Assembly (NCBI RefSeq): GCF_900103825.1
Contig: NZ_FNIF01000003.1
Coordinates: 62,001-126,000, forward strand
DNA: 64,000 nucleotides
Direction: 5' to 3'
From: Paenibacillus sp. yr247
GTDB taxonomy: Bacteria > Bacillota > Bacilli > Paenibacillales > NBRC-103111
The notes below the pieces were generated by a model that saw only the letters and a program-made list of their open reading frames with translations, was not told the DNA's origin and made no database searches. The position numbers and the translations under genes are program-made. This document shows, in pieces, positions 1 to 8,160 of the stretch. Positions within the stretch are counted from its first letter, which is position 1. Every line of letters starts with the position of its first letter.

Positions 1-125
1 CCCATTGCAGTTTGATGGCCTTCAAGATCCGCCGTGGCAGAGGCAATCATATCGGTGGCGCTAGTCCCATACCAACCCCAACCACCAGCCAACCGGGTAA
101 AATCTGTACCACATACGAATGAATT
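1..125 (-). other. Open frame of an unrecognised, incomplete gene
   Basis: The minus strand is open from the window edge up to a TGA at 126-128. The translation (motifs VCGTDFTRLAGGWGWYG and ATDMIASATADLEGHQ) reads like real protein, rich in Gly, Ala and Trp. No start codon or ribosome binding site is visible at its 5-prime end, so the part seen is either an interior piece cut off by a mutation or a remnant. I do not recognise the family. The rest lies outside the window. Confidence 0.3.
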
Positions 126-352
126 TCACCGATCGATAACAATGGACCATGTACTACTCCATGCCAAGTTAGTAAACGTTATTTTTGACAGGAGATATTA
201 AGTATTGGAATCATGCGTGTCCGTCACTCAATCTACGCCAGATACTAAATGGTTGGCAAGCTTGTGACCAGTGACAAATCGCAGCACAGAATGGTCCGCT
301 AAGTTGAACGTTGGGATAACATCGGAGAAAGATTTTTACGTTTCAACAGCTT

Positions 353-484
353 ATGGACTTGCCTCAGATAACTATTACACTTATCCTATCAAACATTGAT
401 ACCGAGGATATTATGGAGGCGGTAAGATACCATGATATTAGTGTTAATGCTGTGTTCACCAGCGAGGACGTTGTGCTGGTCTGA
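353..484 (+). other. Short ORF, possible gene remnant
   Basis: A 43-codon frame starts at ATG 353 and ends at TGA 482-484, with C-terminal residues DISVNAVFTSEDVVLV. Its frame stays open a little upstream, and a neighbouring frame upstream carries ERWDNIGERFLRF, as if one gene had been frameshifted near 344. No ribosome binding site fits ATG 353. The family is not recognised. The rest of 1-650 shows no convincing gene. Confidence 0.2.
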
Positions 485-652
485 CAACCTTACTTGTTTA
501 TTTCTCTTTTTTCCTTTGAACTACTTCCAAATTATTCCATTATTCTGTCAGTTAGCACAGCGAGGCTGCCCGATTGTAAGCCGAGGAAGCCTAGTGATAT
601 AACTTACTGAGCTCTTGTCTTCCGTTGGTTAAAGATCACATTGTCCCCCTTA

Positions 653-1466
653 CTAATGACGGATTTGTTTATGGAAGAAGGTACTCTCCGTATGAATTAG
701 CCGAAGTAGTTCAACCAAGTCGCGTAATCGCTTTAATTGAGAAGAATACTCGCGTATAGGCTCTAATCGTTTTATCGCAATTGCCTCATGGATAAGACCG
801 TGCCAACGCTCGGGCAATACTTTAAGCCCATACTCGCCTGCAGCAACCTTGCTGAATACATCACATTCCCTAATTGAATAATATTGCCTTAACATGCCCG
901 GCGCGCACCATTCAACCGAAAAATCTAACTGCTTAATTTGCTCCAAATTAGTTGGTTCCGATATATCGGTCAAGCTAGTTGATGTTCAAGTACTTCAATC
1001 CATCCGACCCAATATGTATTCATATTTTCAAATACGTATTAGACGAGTTCGTCAGATGAAATCTCATATTCGAAGGCTAAAGGCTGTCCATAAATACAAA
1101 TGCATATTTCTTAAGCACCCACCACGTAACTGGATTTATATCCCCATTTCCATTGAAATCTAATGTCTTATCGTGATATTTGGGGAATGGTGGGATGTCG
1201 TTGAAGGGTTTTCCCGCTTCCTGCTGTCTAATATAAGCACCCATAATGTCCAAATTTGGATAAATCAATTCAACAAGTCTATGAGCATCCATAATCAATT
1301 GGGAGTCTGATGAGCTAAGGGTTCTATTGACAAATACAAGAAAGTCTATATCGCTTGACCCTTTAACATAAGCGTTAAGCGCGGTCGACCCATAAATATA
1401 AATGGATTCTATTGTATTAGGCAACCTTTCTTGTAATGCTTCACTTAACTTTCGCGCCCTTGGCAC
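653..1466 (-). pseudogene. Broken nucleotidyltransferase (aminoglycoside adenylyltransferase-like, DUF4111 C-terminus)
   Basis: The N-terminal frame (1077-1466) carries the nucleotidyltransferase signature YGSTALNAYVKGSSDIDFLV, with the GS and the metal-binding DID. The C-terminal frame (653-973) carries the helical segment typical of AadA-like and DUF4111 enzymes (YYSIRECDVFSKVAAGEYGLK, PERWHGLIHEAI). Between them a third frame reads FEYEISSDELV, a stop at 1039-1041, then YVFENMNTYWVGWIEVLEHQLA. The ancestral gene therefore has frameshifts near 1076 and 973 and an in-frame stop. In intact relatives the protein transfers AMP or another nucleotide to a small molecule such as an aminoglycoside. 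The first GTG at 1466 lies directly against AGGAG, so the true start is unclear. Family membership is clear; function is lost unless these are sequencing errors. Confidence 0.75.
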
Positions 1467-1494
1467 CTCCTATATGTGCGATGTCCTTTGTTCT

Positions 1495-2247
1495 TTAAAC
1501 CTGCTTCATACCACCGTCAACAAAGAGTTCGATGCCGTTTACGAAACTGCTGTCGTCCGAAGCCAGGAACACAACGGCCTTGGCAACTTCAACAGGTGTG
1601 CCCAATCTTCCTTGTGGCACAAGGCTGGAAAGGAATTCAAGTCTTTTCTTTTGTACTTCTTCGCTAGCGCCTGCTGCAGCAGCCAAACCAACCGTTTTGA
1701 TAGGGCCCGGGCTAACGACATTCACTCGGATCTTACGACTTTTCAAGTCAACCAACCAGTTCCGTGCAAAGGCGCGAACAGCTGCTTTGGTTGCTCCGTA
1801 AATGCTTGACCCAAGCGCACCGCTGCTGCCTTGAGTGGAGCTGTTTAGAATGATTGAACCGCCATCACGGAAAAGGGGAAGCGCTTTTTGAACCGTAAAC
1901 AATACACCTTTGACATTGATATTAAAACTGTTATCAAACATCTTTTCGGTAATTTCGCCGATTGGAGCTTTTTCCACGACGCCGGCGTTAGCAAAAAGAA
2001 TATCAATATGGTCATGCTGACTCTTCACGGCACCATAAAGATTGTCCAAGTCTTGAAAGTTCGATACATCAGCTTGAACCGCCGTTACATTTTTTCCGAT
2101 TTGCTTGACGGCATCATCAAGATTGCTTTGGTTGCGCCCAGTAATGTATACATAGGCACCTTCTTGAACAAGTTGCTGTGCTGTCGCAAGACCAATACCC
2201 GAATTTCCACCTGTTACTACCGCTACTTTTCCATCTAATTTACCCAT
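1495..2247 (-). CDS. SDR family oxidoreductase
   Basis: A classical short-chain dehydrogenase/reductase of 250 residues, the usual length. The NAD(P) motif TGGNSGIG lies near residues 13-20, NAG near 87, and the catalytic pair SSIYGATK (Tyr about 150, Lys about 154) follows; a C-terminal [11 protein letters not shown] is typical. It should reduce or oxidise a small alcohol or ketone in the cytoplasm; the substrate cannot be told from sequence. I chose ATG 2247 because GGGG sits 8 nt upstream; the GTG at 2256 is too close. The Rrf2 regulator lies directly upstream on the same strand, separated by a terminator-like hairpin, so joint regulation is possible but not shown. Confidence 0.9.
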   Translation of the reverse strand: MGKLDGKVAVVTGGNSGIGLATAQQLVQEGAYVYITGRNQSNLDDAVKQIGKNVTAVQADVSNFQDLDNLYGAVKSQHDHIDILFANAGVVEKAPIGEITEKMFDNSFNINVKGVLFTVQKALPLFRDGGSIILNSSTQGSSGALGSSIYGATKAAVRAFARNWLVDLKSRKIRVNVVSPGPIKTVGLAAAAGASEEVQKKRLEFLSSLVPQGRLGTPVEVAKAVVFLASDDSSFVNGIELFVDGGMKQV

Positions 2248-2395
2248 GATAAACACCCCAGACCTTTTTTAATTGAAAATGGTTTCAACAAAGCCTCTTC
2301 ATTTTTTTTCCCAACGTTAAGAACCCGTATCCCTGTTTGTTTCCGTGTATCACTCTTTGTTATAACTATTATTGTTTCAACGAAGTGGTAAATAA

Positions 2396-2413
2396 AAGCC
2401 CCCTTAGGAGCTT
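2396..2413 (-). terminator. Rho-independent terminator after the Rrf2 gene
   Basis: Read on the minus strand, AAGCTCC and GGGGCTT form a 7-bp stem (one G-U pair) with a TAAG loop, followed by TTTATTT. It sits six bases past the stop of the Rrf2 gene. Confidence 0.6.
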
Positions 2414-2418
2414 CTATT

Positions 2419-2844
2419 TTAGATGAATCTTGGGATAAGTTGACTTAAAGTTGTCGACCCTAATTGGTTTTCCATTGCCGCTTGAGCTTTTGCAAATTCG
2501 GAATGTAGAACAGATTCAATGTTACGACCAACTGGACAACCCACATTCGAATCTTCATGAATCCGAAACGCATACAAATCGTTTTCTTCAATTTCATTCA
2601 CTGCTCGATAAATTTCAAGCAATGTAATTTCCTCCGGGGTTTTAAGCAAAAAGGCCCCTCCTACCCCAGCACGAACATCCATTATTCCTGCCCGTTTAAG
2701 CATTCCTATAACTCGCCGAATTACAACAGGATTATTATTTACGCTTCGAGCAATTTCATCCCCTGTTTGTTCGGTATGCTTCACTGCTATCATCGAGAGG
2801 ATATGAATGGCCATAGAAAAACGTGTACTGACTCGTTGCTTCAA
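2419..2844 (-). CDS. Rrf2 family transcriptional regulator
   Basis: A 141-residue winged-helix regulator. The N-terminus KQRVSTRFSMAIHIL, the recognition region SVNNNPVVIRRVIGMLKRAG and the wing AGVGGAFLLKTPEEITLLEIY are diagnostic of Rrf2. Only one Cys lies in the usual cluster region (VGCPVGRNIE), so an Fe-S cluster of the IscR type is unlikely; it is closer to YwnA-like or thiol-sensing members. I prefer TTG 2844, which gives the normal family N-terminus after GGTGGTGG, over an upstream ATG that adds 15 atypical residues. It may control the downstream SDR gene; this is inference from position. Confidence 0.88.
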   Translation of the reverse strand: MKQRVSTRFSMAIHILSMIAVKHTEQTGDEIARSVNNNPVVIRRVIGMLKRAGIMDVRAGVGGAFLLKTPEEITLLEIYRAVNEIEENDLYAFRIHEDSNVGCPVGRNIESVLHSEFAKAQAAMENQLGSTTLSQLIPRFI

Positions 2845-3081
2845 ATGTACCACCACCGTTGAAACGTTAATCGTTATAACAATTGCCATTGCACCTTTAT
2901 ATTATAGGGTGCTGGCCAAGAAGTCAACACCGTTTATTCTTCCCTCAAGTCTGACCGCGGCAATCAAAGCAAGTTCTTGTCTCCATTCGGGGAAGGATGC
3001 AAGTTCTTGTACCTCGACACTTGTCGGTTCGTGTTATTAACTTTTTTCTCTCCTCGGTTGACAAGAACTTGATGTCAAATT

Positions 3082-3969
3082 TTATTTGACAAGTCGAATA
3101 TACCTTTCTTTGTTTTTTTCAATAAAATCAAGAAAGCATCTCACAGCCATTGAGGCTTGTTTTCTATTTCTTACGGCTATTCCAATACTTCGGGAGAAAC
3201 TAGGGGATGTTTCTTTGCTGAGGATATTGTACTGGGTTCTTTTTAGAATAAGCTCAGCCAATATGCTTATACCTAGCCCGTTTTCGACCATTGAAATGAT
3301 AGTGTAATCATCATCGAGGCGGTATTCAATCCTAGCTTTGATATTATGTTGGCGAAACATGTCCAACACTTCTTTTTTTGTCCCTTCTTCCAGAAGGATC
3401 ATAGGTTCCTGCTCAAAAATACTCAAGGGTACAGAATCTTCATGAGCATATGAATGATTTGCAGGCAGAATAGCGAGCATCCGGTCTTCCATGATCGAAA
3501 TCACTTCAAATTCTCTTAAAGTAGGCAAATCCACAAAACCGAAATCGACCGTTCCTTCCGAAATCCAGATTTCGATTTGGCGGTAGTCTCCTTGGATCAG
3601 TTCAAATTTTATATTCGGATGCTTGGCTTTAAAGTCTTTAAGAAGCGGGGAAAGCAGATGACAAGAAATACTGGAAAACGTACCGATGCGAATAAGGCCG
3701 CTTTCTATTCCAAGCAATTCAGACACTTTGTCTGAAAGCTCATTATATGCTTGGCTTAACTTTTGAATATGAGGCAGCAGTTCTTCACCGTCTGAAGTAA
3801 CGGAAACTCCTGAATGACTTCTATTCAAAAGTTTGATACCAAACTCATTTTCCAGGGAGATAATTATTTGGCTTACGGCCGATTGAGAATAATTGCAATA
3901 ATCTGCTGCCCGTGACAAGCTTCCAAGTTCAATGACCTTCATAAACACTTCATATTTCGATTTTTTCAT
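3082..3969 (-). CDS. LysR family transcriptional regulator
   Basis: A 295-residue LysR-type regulator. The N-terminal helix-turn-helix spans about residues 1-60 (ELGSLSRAADYCNYSQSAVS, LENEFGIKLLNRSHSGV) and the rest is the periplasmic-binding-like effector domain (IRIGTFSSIS, DFGFVDLP). ATG 3969 is preceded by GGGGG at a good distance; an upstream start would add 18 odd residues. It is transcribed away from the DMT transporter at 4083, with a 113-bp shared promoter region. This arrangement is usual for a LysR protein controlling the neighbour exporter. The effector is unknown. Confidence 0.92.
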   Translation of the reverse strand: MKKSKYEVFMKVIELGSLSRAADYCNYSQSAVSQIIISLENEFGIKLLNRSHSGVSVTSDGEELLPHIQKLSQAYNELSDKVSELLGIESGLIRIGTFSSISCHLLSPLLKDFKAKHPNIKFELIQGDYRQIEIWISEGTVDFGFVDLPTLREFEVISIMEDRMLAILPANHSYAHEDSVPLSIFEQEPMILLEEGTKKEVLDMFRQHNIKARIEYRLDDDYTIISMVENGLGISILAELILKRTQYNILSKETSPSFSRSIGIAVRNRKQASMAVRCFLDFIEKNKERYIRLVK

Positions 3970-4082
3970 AAAGCCCCCAAATAAACATAAGATGTTCTTA
4001 TTCTCAGTATAACAAATATTCACTTTTCTTATATATAGAGCGTGAGTAAGATATTATTCATGACACAATAATAGGAGTTAAG

Positions 4083-4943
4083 GTGAAGCGAATGACACAA
4101 AAACAAGCAAACTTAGTTTTAGCAACGGTATCTATAGCTTGGGGCCTGTCTTATATTTTCATGAAGCTCGGCATTGACGCAATGCCACCGGCAACCATAG
4201 TGGCATTGCGTTGTGGCATTGCCTTCCTTGTTACAATGCTGATTTTTGTTAAAAAAATGATGAAAATCAATACCAAGTTATTGAAGTATGCTTCTATCTC
4301 CGGTGCTTTACTGGCAGGTATTTTTGCCATGCTGTTGTATGGGGTCATGAATACTACTGCGACCTCCGCAGGTTTTTTGACGAGTACCACTGTAGTAATG
4401 GTTCCTGCCATTCAAGCATTTCTCCATCGAAAGCTTCCAGCCCAAAATATCATTGTTGGTGTTGTGATCGTATCCATTGGACTGGTGCTAATGACCGTCC
4501 GCGATCAGTTGACATTTGATGTTGGCGCAATTTATTGCCTGATTGCTGCTTTGCTTTATACTATTCATATTATTATCTCAAACCATTTTGTACGAGAAGT
4601 AGACGCTTTGCAATTAGGAATTTATCAACTTGGCTTTGCTGCCCTTTATGCCACTGTGTTTACCTTTATGTTTGAAACGCCAGTTTTGCCGGACAGCCCT
4701 ATCCATTGGTTAGCGATTCTTGGTTTAGCTCTAATATGCAGCGCCTATGGTTTTGTAATGCAGTCTGTCGCTCAAAAGTATACAAAGGCAGAAAGTGTAG
4801 GGTTTCTGTTCTCGCTCGAACCCATTTTCTCCGCTATTTTTGCCTTTATCTTCTTGAAGGAAATTATCGGATTAAACAGTTATATCGGTGCGGTACTTAT
4901 CATCACGGGAGTTTTTATAGCGAATCGCAGCAAGAGTTTCTAG
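4083..4943 (+). CDS. EamA/DMT family transporter
   Basis: An integral membrane protein of 286 residues with about ten hydrophobic segments and the duplicated EamA domain (WGLSYIFMKLGIDAMPP near the N-terminus; SAYGFVMQSVAQKYT and EPIFSAIFAFIFLKE in the second half). Family members export amino acids, metabolites or drugs across the cytoplasmic membrane. The start is GTG 4083 or ATG 4092; AGGAG at 4074 fits the first and AAGG the second. It is divergent from a LysR regulator that probably controls it. Its TAG stop overlaps, on the other strand, the stop of a small ORF. Confidence 0.92.
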   Translation: MKRMTQKQANLVLATVSIAWGLSYIFMKLGIDAMPPATIVALRCGIAFLVTMLIFVKKMMKINTKLLKYASISGALLAGIFAMLLYGVMNTTATSAGFLTSTTVVMVPAIQAFLHRKLPAQNIIVGVVIVSIGLVLMTVRDQLTFDVGAIYCLIAALLYTIHIIISNHFVREVDALQLGIYQLGFAALYATVFTFMFETPVLPDSPIHWLAILGLALICSAYGFVMQSVAQKYTKAESVGFLFSLEPIFSAIFAFIFLKEIIGLNSYIGAVLIITGVFIANRSKSF

Positions 4944-5113
4944 ATTCTCTCATTTCCCTTAATGATGGCTTCAATTGTAAATCTGAGCCATCCCTTCCCT
5001 TGCTCGATCTCTACATTATTAGAGAAGTGTTCTCCGTTACAAGTAAATTCAAATTCATCTTTCACTATATAGGATTCAATATTCCCGATAGCAATCGGAA
5101 ATTTGAACACCAT
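4940..5113 (-). CDS. Small unrecognised protein, 57 residues
   Basis: An ATG at 5113 is preceded by GGGGAGAG with 8 nt spacing, an excellent ribosome binding site, and opens a 57-codon frame ending in TAG 4940-4942. The product starts MVFKFPIAIGNIESYIVKDE and is mixed alpha/beta-looking with many aromatic residues, one Cys and no membrane segment. I do not recognise it. Its first 38 bases overlap the end of another minus-strand frame (5076-5426), which would allow translational coupling. Its stop overlaps that of the DMT transporter on the other strand. Confidence 0.45.
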   Translation of the reverse strand: MVFKFPIAIGNIESYIVKDEFEFTCNGEHFSNNVEIEQGKGWLRFTIEAIIKGNERI

Positions 5114-5426
5114 TTATCCCACTCTCCCCATAAACCTCAAAGATGTGTTTGTAAATCTCAACAAACTTATTCATAGCAAACGTTGCACTTCTGAGGGTAA
5201 GATTTGTGAAAGATCCAAGGTCAACCGGGGTTTGTTCCACAAGTACATGTGGTTGATGTTTTTGCAGGGATAAAAATTTGATATAAACGACATATAGGTT
5301 TGTTTCATCAAGAGCACGAAGGTCTACGGTTTTAGTTTTTCGTTTGCCAACTTGATCTAAAATTACCTTCAGTTCAAGTGTTAAGAGAGAAAATACACCT
5401 GTATCCTTTTTGCCTCCAAAATCAAA
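5076..5426 (-). other. Unrecognised open frame upstream of the 57-residue ORF
   Basis: This 116-codon open frame reads as plausible protein (TKTVDLRALDETNLYVVYIK, HVLVEQTPVDLGSFTNL, EIYKHIFEVYGESGINGVQ) and ends at TGA 5076-5078. There is no ATG before codon 84 (5174) and no clear start at the 5-prime end. It is either a gene that has lost its start or the tail of a truncated one. A GGAGG lies inside it near 5412-5416. Family unknown. Confidence 0.3.
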
Positions 5427-5508
5427 TTATTGTTGTTGGGACATGCAAATTGGCGAAGTTAACCAAATATATTCAATGGTATAACAAAGTGAAACGGAGG
5501 GTAAAAGG

Positions 5509-6378
5509 ATGTTTAACTGTTTTCATGTCGAGGTCTCGGGAAACACAATTTTCGTGCGCCGTTATGGACAAGGACCGGCAATTCTATTGGTGCACGGCTT
5601 CCCGCGCACAAGCCTGATGTGGCGATTCCTCGCGCCGAAGCTTGCGGAAAATCATACTGTGATTTGCGTAGACTTACGCGCCTACGGCCGCAGCGGGATA
5701 CCCGCCTCCAGCCACGATCACTTTCCTTATTCAAAGCGCGCGATGGCGAAGGAATTGGTTGAGGTGATGAGCAAACTTGGCTTTCCGACCTTCATATTGA
5801 TCGGTCACGACCGCGGGGGACGCGTCAGCTACCGTATGGCCTTGGATCATCCGAAGAATGTGGAGCGTCTGGCCGTGTTTGACGTCATTCCGATTTTCGA
5901 AGCGTGGAAACGGGCAGATACGCGCTTCGCTCAAACCTACTGGCCCTGGAGTTTACTGTCGCAGAAACAACCGCTGCCGGAGAGTTATCTGCTCGGTGCT
6001 CCCGAGGCCGTCTTCCATAACCCCTTCGGCGAAGGTTCCTTCGGCCGCGAAATCTTGCAAGAGTACGTTTCAACCTATTATAATCCGGCCCGCGTGCACG
6101 GTATCTGTGAGGAATATCGAGCTGCAGCGACGATCGATGTCGAACACGACCGCGCGGACAAAGAAGCGTCGAAAAAAATTGAATGTCCGATGCTGCACCT
6201 GTGGGCGGAGGGCGGTTGGCTTGACACTTACTATGCAAAAGACAGCGGTCCGCTCGGCATATGGCGGCAATGGGCTCCGAAGGTGCAAGGGCAGGCGATA
6301 AAGGGTGGCCACTTCTTCCCAGAAGAGAATCCTGACGAAACGGCGGTTCTCGTGAAGCTGTTCCTCTCCGCTAAATGA
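5509..6378 (+). CDS. Alpha/beta hydrolase, haloacetate dehalogenase-like
   Basis: A 289-residue alpha/beta hydrolase whose motifs match the fluoroacetate/haloacetate dehalogenase group: LLVHGFPRTSLMW (oxyanion region), DLRAYGRS, and IGHDRGGRVSYRMALDHP with Asp101 as nucleophile instead of Ser, plus His268 in GGHFFPEENPDET. In known dehalogenases an ester forms on the Asp and is hydrolysed with the help of this His. The halide-pocket His-Trp pair of the characterised enzymes appears here as Tyr144-Trp145, so specificity may differ. GGAGG precedes ATG 5509. Base composition is visibly richer in GC than the neighbouring genes, suggesting recent transfer. It could also be an epoxide-hydrolase-like enzyme. 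Confidence 0.85.
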   Translation: MFNCFHVEVSGNTIFVRRYGQGPAILLVHGFPRTSLMWRFLAPKLAENHTVICVDLRAYGRSGIPASSHDHFPYSKRAMAKELVEVMSKLGFPTFILIGHDRGGRVSYRMALDHPKNVERLAVFDVIPIFEAWKRADTRFAQTYWPWSLLSQKQPLPESYLLGAPEAVFHNPFGEGSFGREILQEYVSTYYNPARVHGICEEYRAAATIDVEHDRADKEASKKIECPMLHLWAEGGWLDTYYAKDSGPLGIWRQWAPKVQGQAIKGGHFFPEENPDETAVLVKLFLSAK

Positions 6379-6573
6379 AAGATGTGGTACTGCTTGCTGT
6401 TTCTTCTTATCTGCTGAAGTAGGTGCATTTGGCTCCTTTCTTGACTGAACCGCTGTTGTGGCCTGGGGGTGGCGTTTGTGACCGAGGTTAAACCATCCGT
6501 TTAAAGGTTAAGTTTTTCAACCGAACCTTTGCGGAATATTCCTCTTTATCAAGGACTATCATAGGGTTCAAAA

Positions 6574-7072
6574 TCAGCAAAGATTCAATTTCGGAGTACC
6601 TACAATATAGATCACTGGTACCATCTCCCAACCCGCCTTCATGTGCGATTCCCCATGAAAAGGCGGAACCTGTTTTTTGATGGCAAAATGGAGCCGGAAT
6701 GATCCGCCGGCAATCATGGTAATATGGCTTAAGCCTTTAACTTGTTTGGGCTTCAATACCGGTTGGTTGCGGTTTATTCGGCCGTTTTGCTGCATCATGA
6801 ACAAGTTATTCCAGCTTGCAGCGATCGACTTGATCTTCGTCAATGGTGTGAGCGTCTTGATTCTCAGTTCATCTTCTGTCCGCATTCTGCCCATGACTTC
6901 ATTGTACACGATTGCCCAATGAACCGCCCCGTCTTGTGTGAGAACAAATACGAAATTGCCGCTGATGAATACAGCTTTCGCAGATGTAATGCCTTTCAAA
7001 GACAGATATTGAAACCGTCGCTCCAGAGTGCAAGGCCATGCGAATCGCAGGCTGCGATACCAACTATGGATA
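6574..7072 (-). pseudogene. Remnant of an RCC1-repeat (beta-propeller) protein
   Basis: A 141-codon frame (6574-6999) contains two RCC1-like repeats: TQDGAVHWAIVYNE followed by PLTKIKSIAASWNNLFMMQQ, then VKGLSHITMIAGGSFRLHFA. Just upstream in a different frame (about 7010-7072) comes another repeat, VGIAACDSHGLALWSDG. A frameshift near 7005 thus separates blades of one propeller, and the upstream part is missing altogether. Intact bacterial RCC1-repeat proteins are often secreted or surface proteins with several blades. No start site with a ribosome binding site is evident. It is probably non-functional. Confidence 0.6.
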
Positions 7073-7249
7073 GTGGTACCTTGTCCTCATGGGGGCGACA
7101 CGGCCATAACCCAGTTTGTGATAAAATAATAAAAATGGGAAACTATTACGAATAGGCGGATGATTGGAATGAGTGGAAGCTGGCACGATTCATATCAAGG
7201 AAACACTCATTTGTACCGTATACCCCTTTCAAAAAGCTGCCAATCAAGC

Positions 7250-7280
7250 AAAAGAACCTTGAAGCATTCAAGGTTCTTTT
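7250..7280. terminator. Strong bidirectional terminator hairpin
   Basis: AAAAGAACCTTGAA and its exact complement form a 14-bp stem with a GCA loop; the A and T runs serve either direction. It separates the RCC1 remnant from the MBL hydrolase gene. Confidence 0.8.
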
Positions 7281-7341
7281 GGCCGTATGTCTAGCATTAG
7301 TAGATCAGCTCGCTCACCACTAAGAGTGTCGACTCTACTAT

Positions 7342-8079
7342 TTACAATTCATAACTTCGCAAAGGTTCAGCCAGCCGAACCGTATGCTCTTCATGAAATT
7401 TCTCCCGCACATCCAGTGGCACATAATCATCCACATAATGCATCAGAATCATCTTCGATTGAATTGATTTCGGTAGCGTCAGCAGCTCTTCTAGAGATGT
7501 ATGCGAGGGCAGCTGATCATCCTGCATATGGCATTCGTGAAATATGGTTTGCACCTCTTCGACTATATCCCTTATGTAGCTTTCATCCAACCTTGTATCC
7601 CCGCTAAAATAAAAGTGCGGCTTGCAGAGGAGACCGTAACTCAGCATTTCCGGCACATGAAGCGTTTGCACAAGCTCGAACTGCACACCAGTTACCGTAA
7701 AATCCTTTTCGACACATTCAATATCAAAATAATCCTCAAACACGCGCTTTCCACGCGTAGTTAGCTCCAGACCATGACGCAAACACTGCCATAGGTCCTC
7801 AATCAACCCAGCAGGCACATAAAGCTTCGGTTTCGCCTTCCCGGGATAAACTCGGTGAAATAAAGCCAGCTTCTGCAAGCCATTAATGTGATCCTCGTGC
7901 AAATGAGTAACGAATATGTTCTCCACTTGATTGAGCTTCATACCCAATTGATGCAAACCCAGATGATTCGACTCTGGAAAATCGATGCATAAATTCGTAT
8001 CTGCAAAAGTAAGAAGAGCACTATTATGCCCTTGCTCTATACTAAAACCGTCACCACAACCCAGAAATGTTACTTTCAT
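7342..8079 (-). CDS. MBL fold metallo-hydrolase, RNase Z-like
   Basis: A 245-residue metallo-beta-lactamase-fold enzyme. FLGCGDGFS at the N-terminus and the metal-binding HLHEDHINGL (about residues 58-67), followed by a later His in LHVPEM, Asp in FSGDTRLD and His in MHYVDD, make the two-metal site complete. The layout resembles RNase Z/ElaC-like phosphodiesterases more than lactamases. The substrate is unknown. GGAGG five bases before ATG 8079 fixes the start. It is divergent from the sensor kinase at 8161, with 81 bp between the two. Confidence 0.88.
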   Translation of the reverse strand: MKVTFLGCGDGFSIEQGHNSALLTFADTNLCIDFPESNHLGLHQLGMKLNQVENIFVTHLHEDHINGLQKLALFHRVYPGKAKPKLYVPAGLIEDLWQCLRHGLELTTRGKRVFEDYFDIECVEKDFTVTGVQFELVQTLHVPEMLSYGLLCKPHFYFSGDTRLDESYIRDIVEEVQTIFHECHMQDDQLPSHTSLEELLTLPKSIQSKMILMHYVDDYVPLDVREKFHEEHTVRLAEPLRSYEL

Positions 8080-8160
8080 GTTAACCTCCATTTTCGTGTG
8101 TTTTTCTTTGTACATTTATACTATGATAGTTGATAGATATCGCCATTTTAGGAGGACAAC

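Noticed and set aside
1-170. MFS transporter fragment on the minus strand (ILPGWLVVGVGMGLAPP)
   Set aside because: That frame is short and stops at once, while another frame of the same bases (FTRLAGGWGWYGTSATDMIA) is open to the window edge and looks more like protein.
6502-6532. Terminator AAAGGTT...AACCTTT after the dehalogenase-like gene
   Set aside because: The stem is AT-rich with a 16-17-nt loop and no T-run on either side.
7163-7290. Small ORF starting MIGMSGSWHDSYQGN
   Set aside because: It runs through the 14-bp terminator stem and has no recognisable features beyond a moderate AGGCGG upstream.
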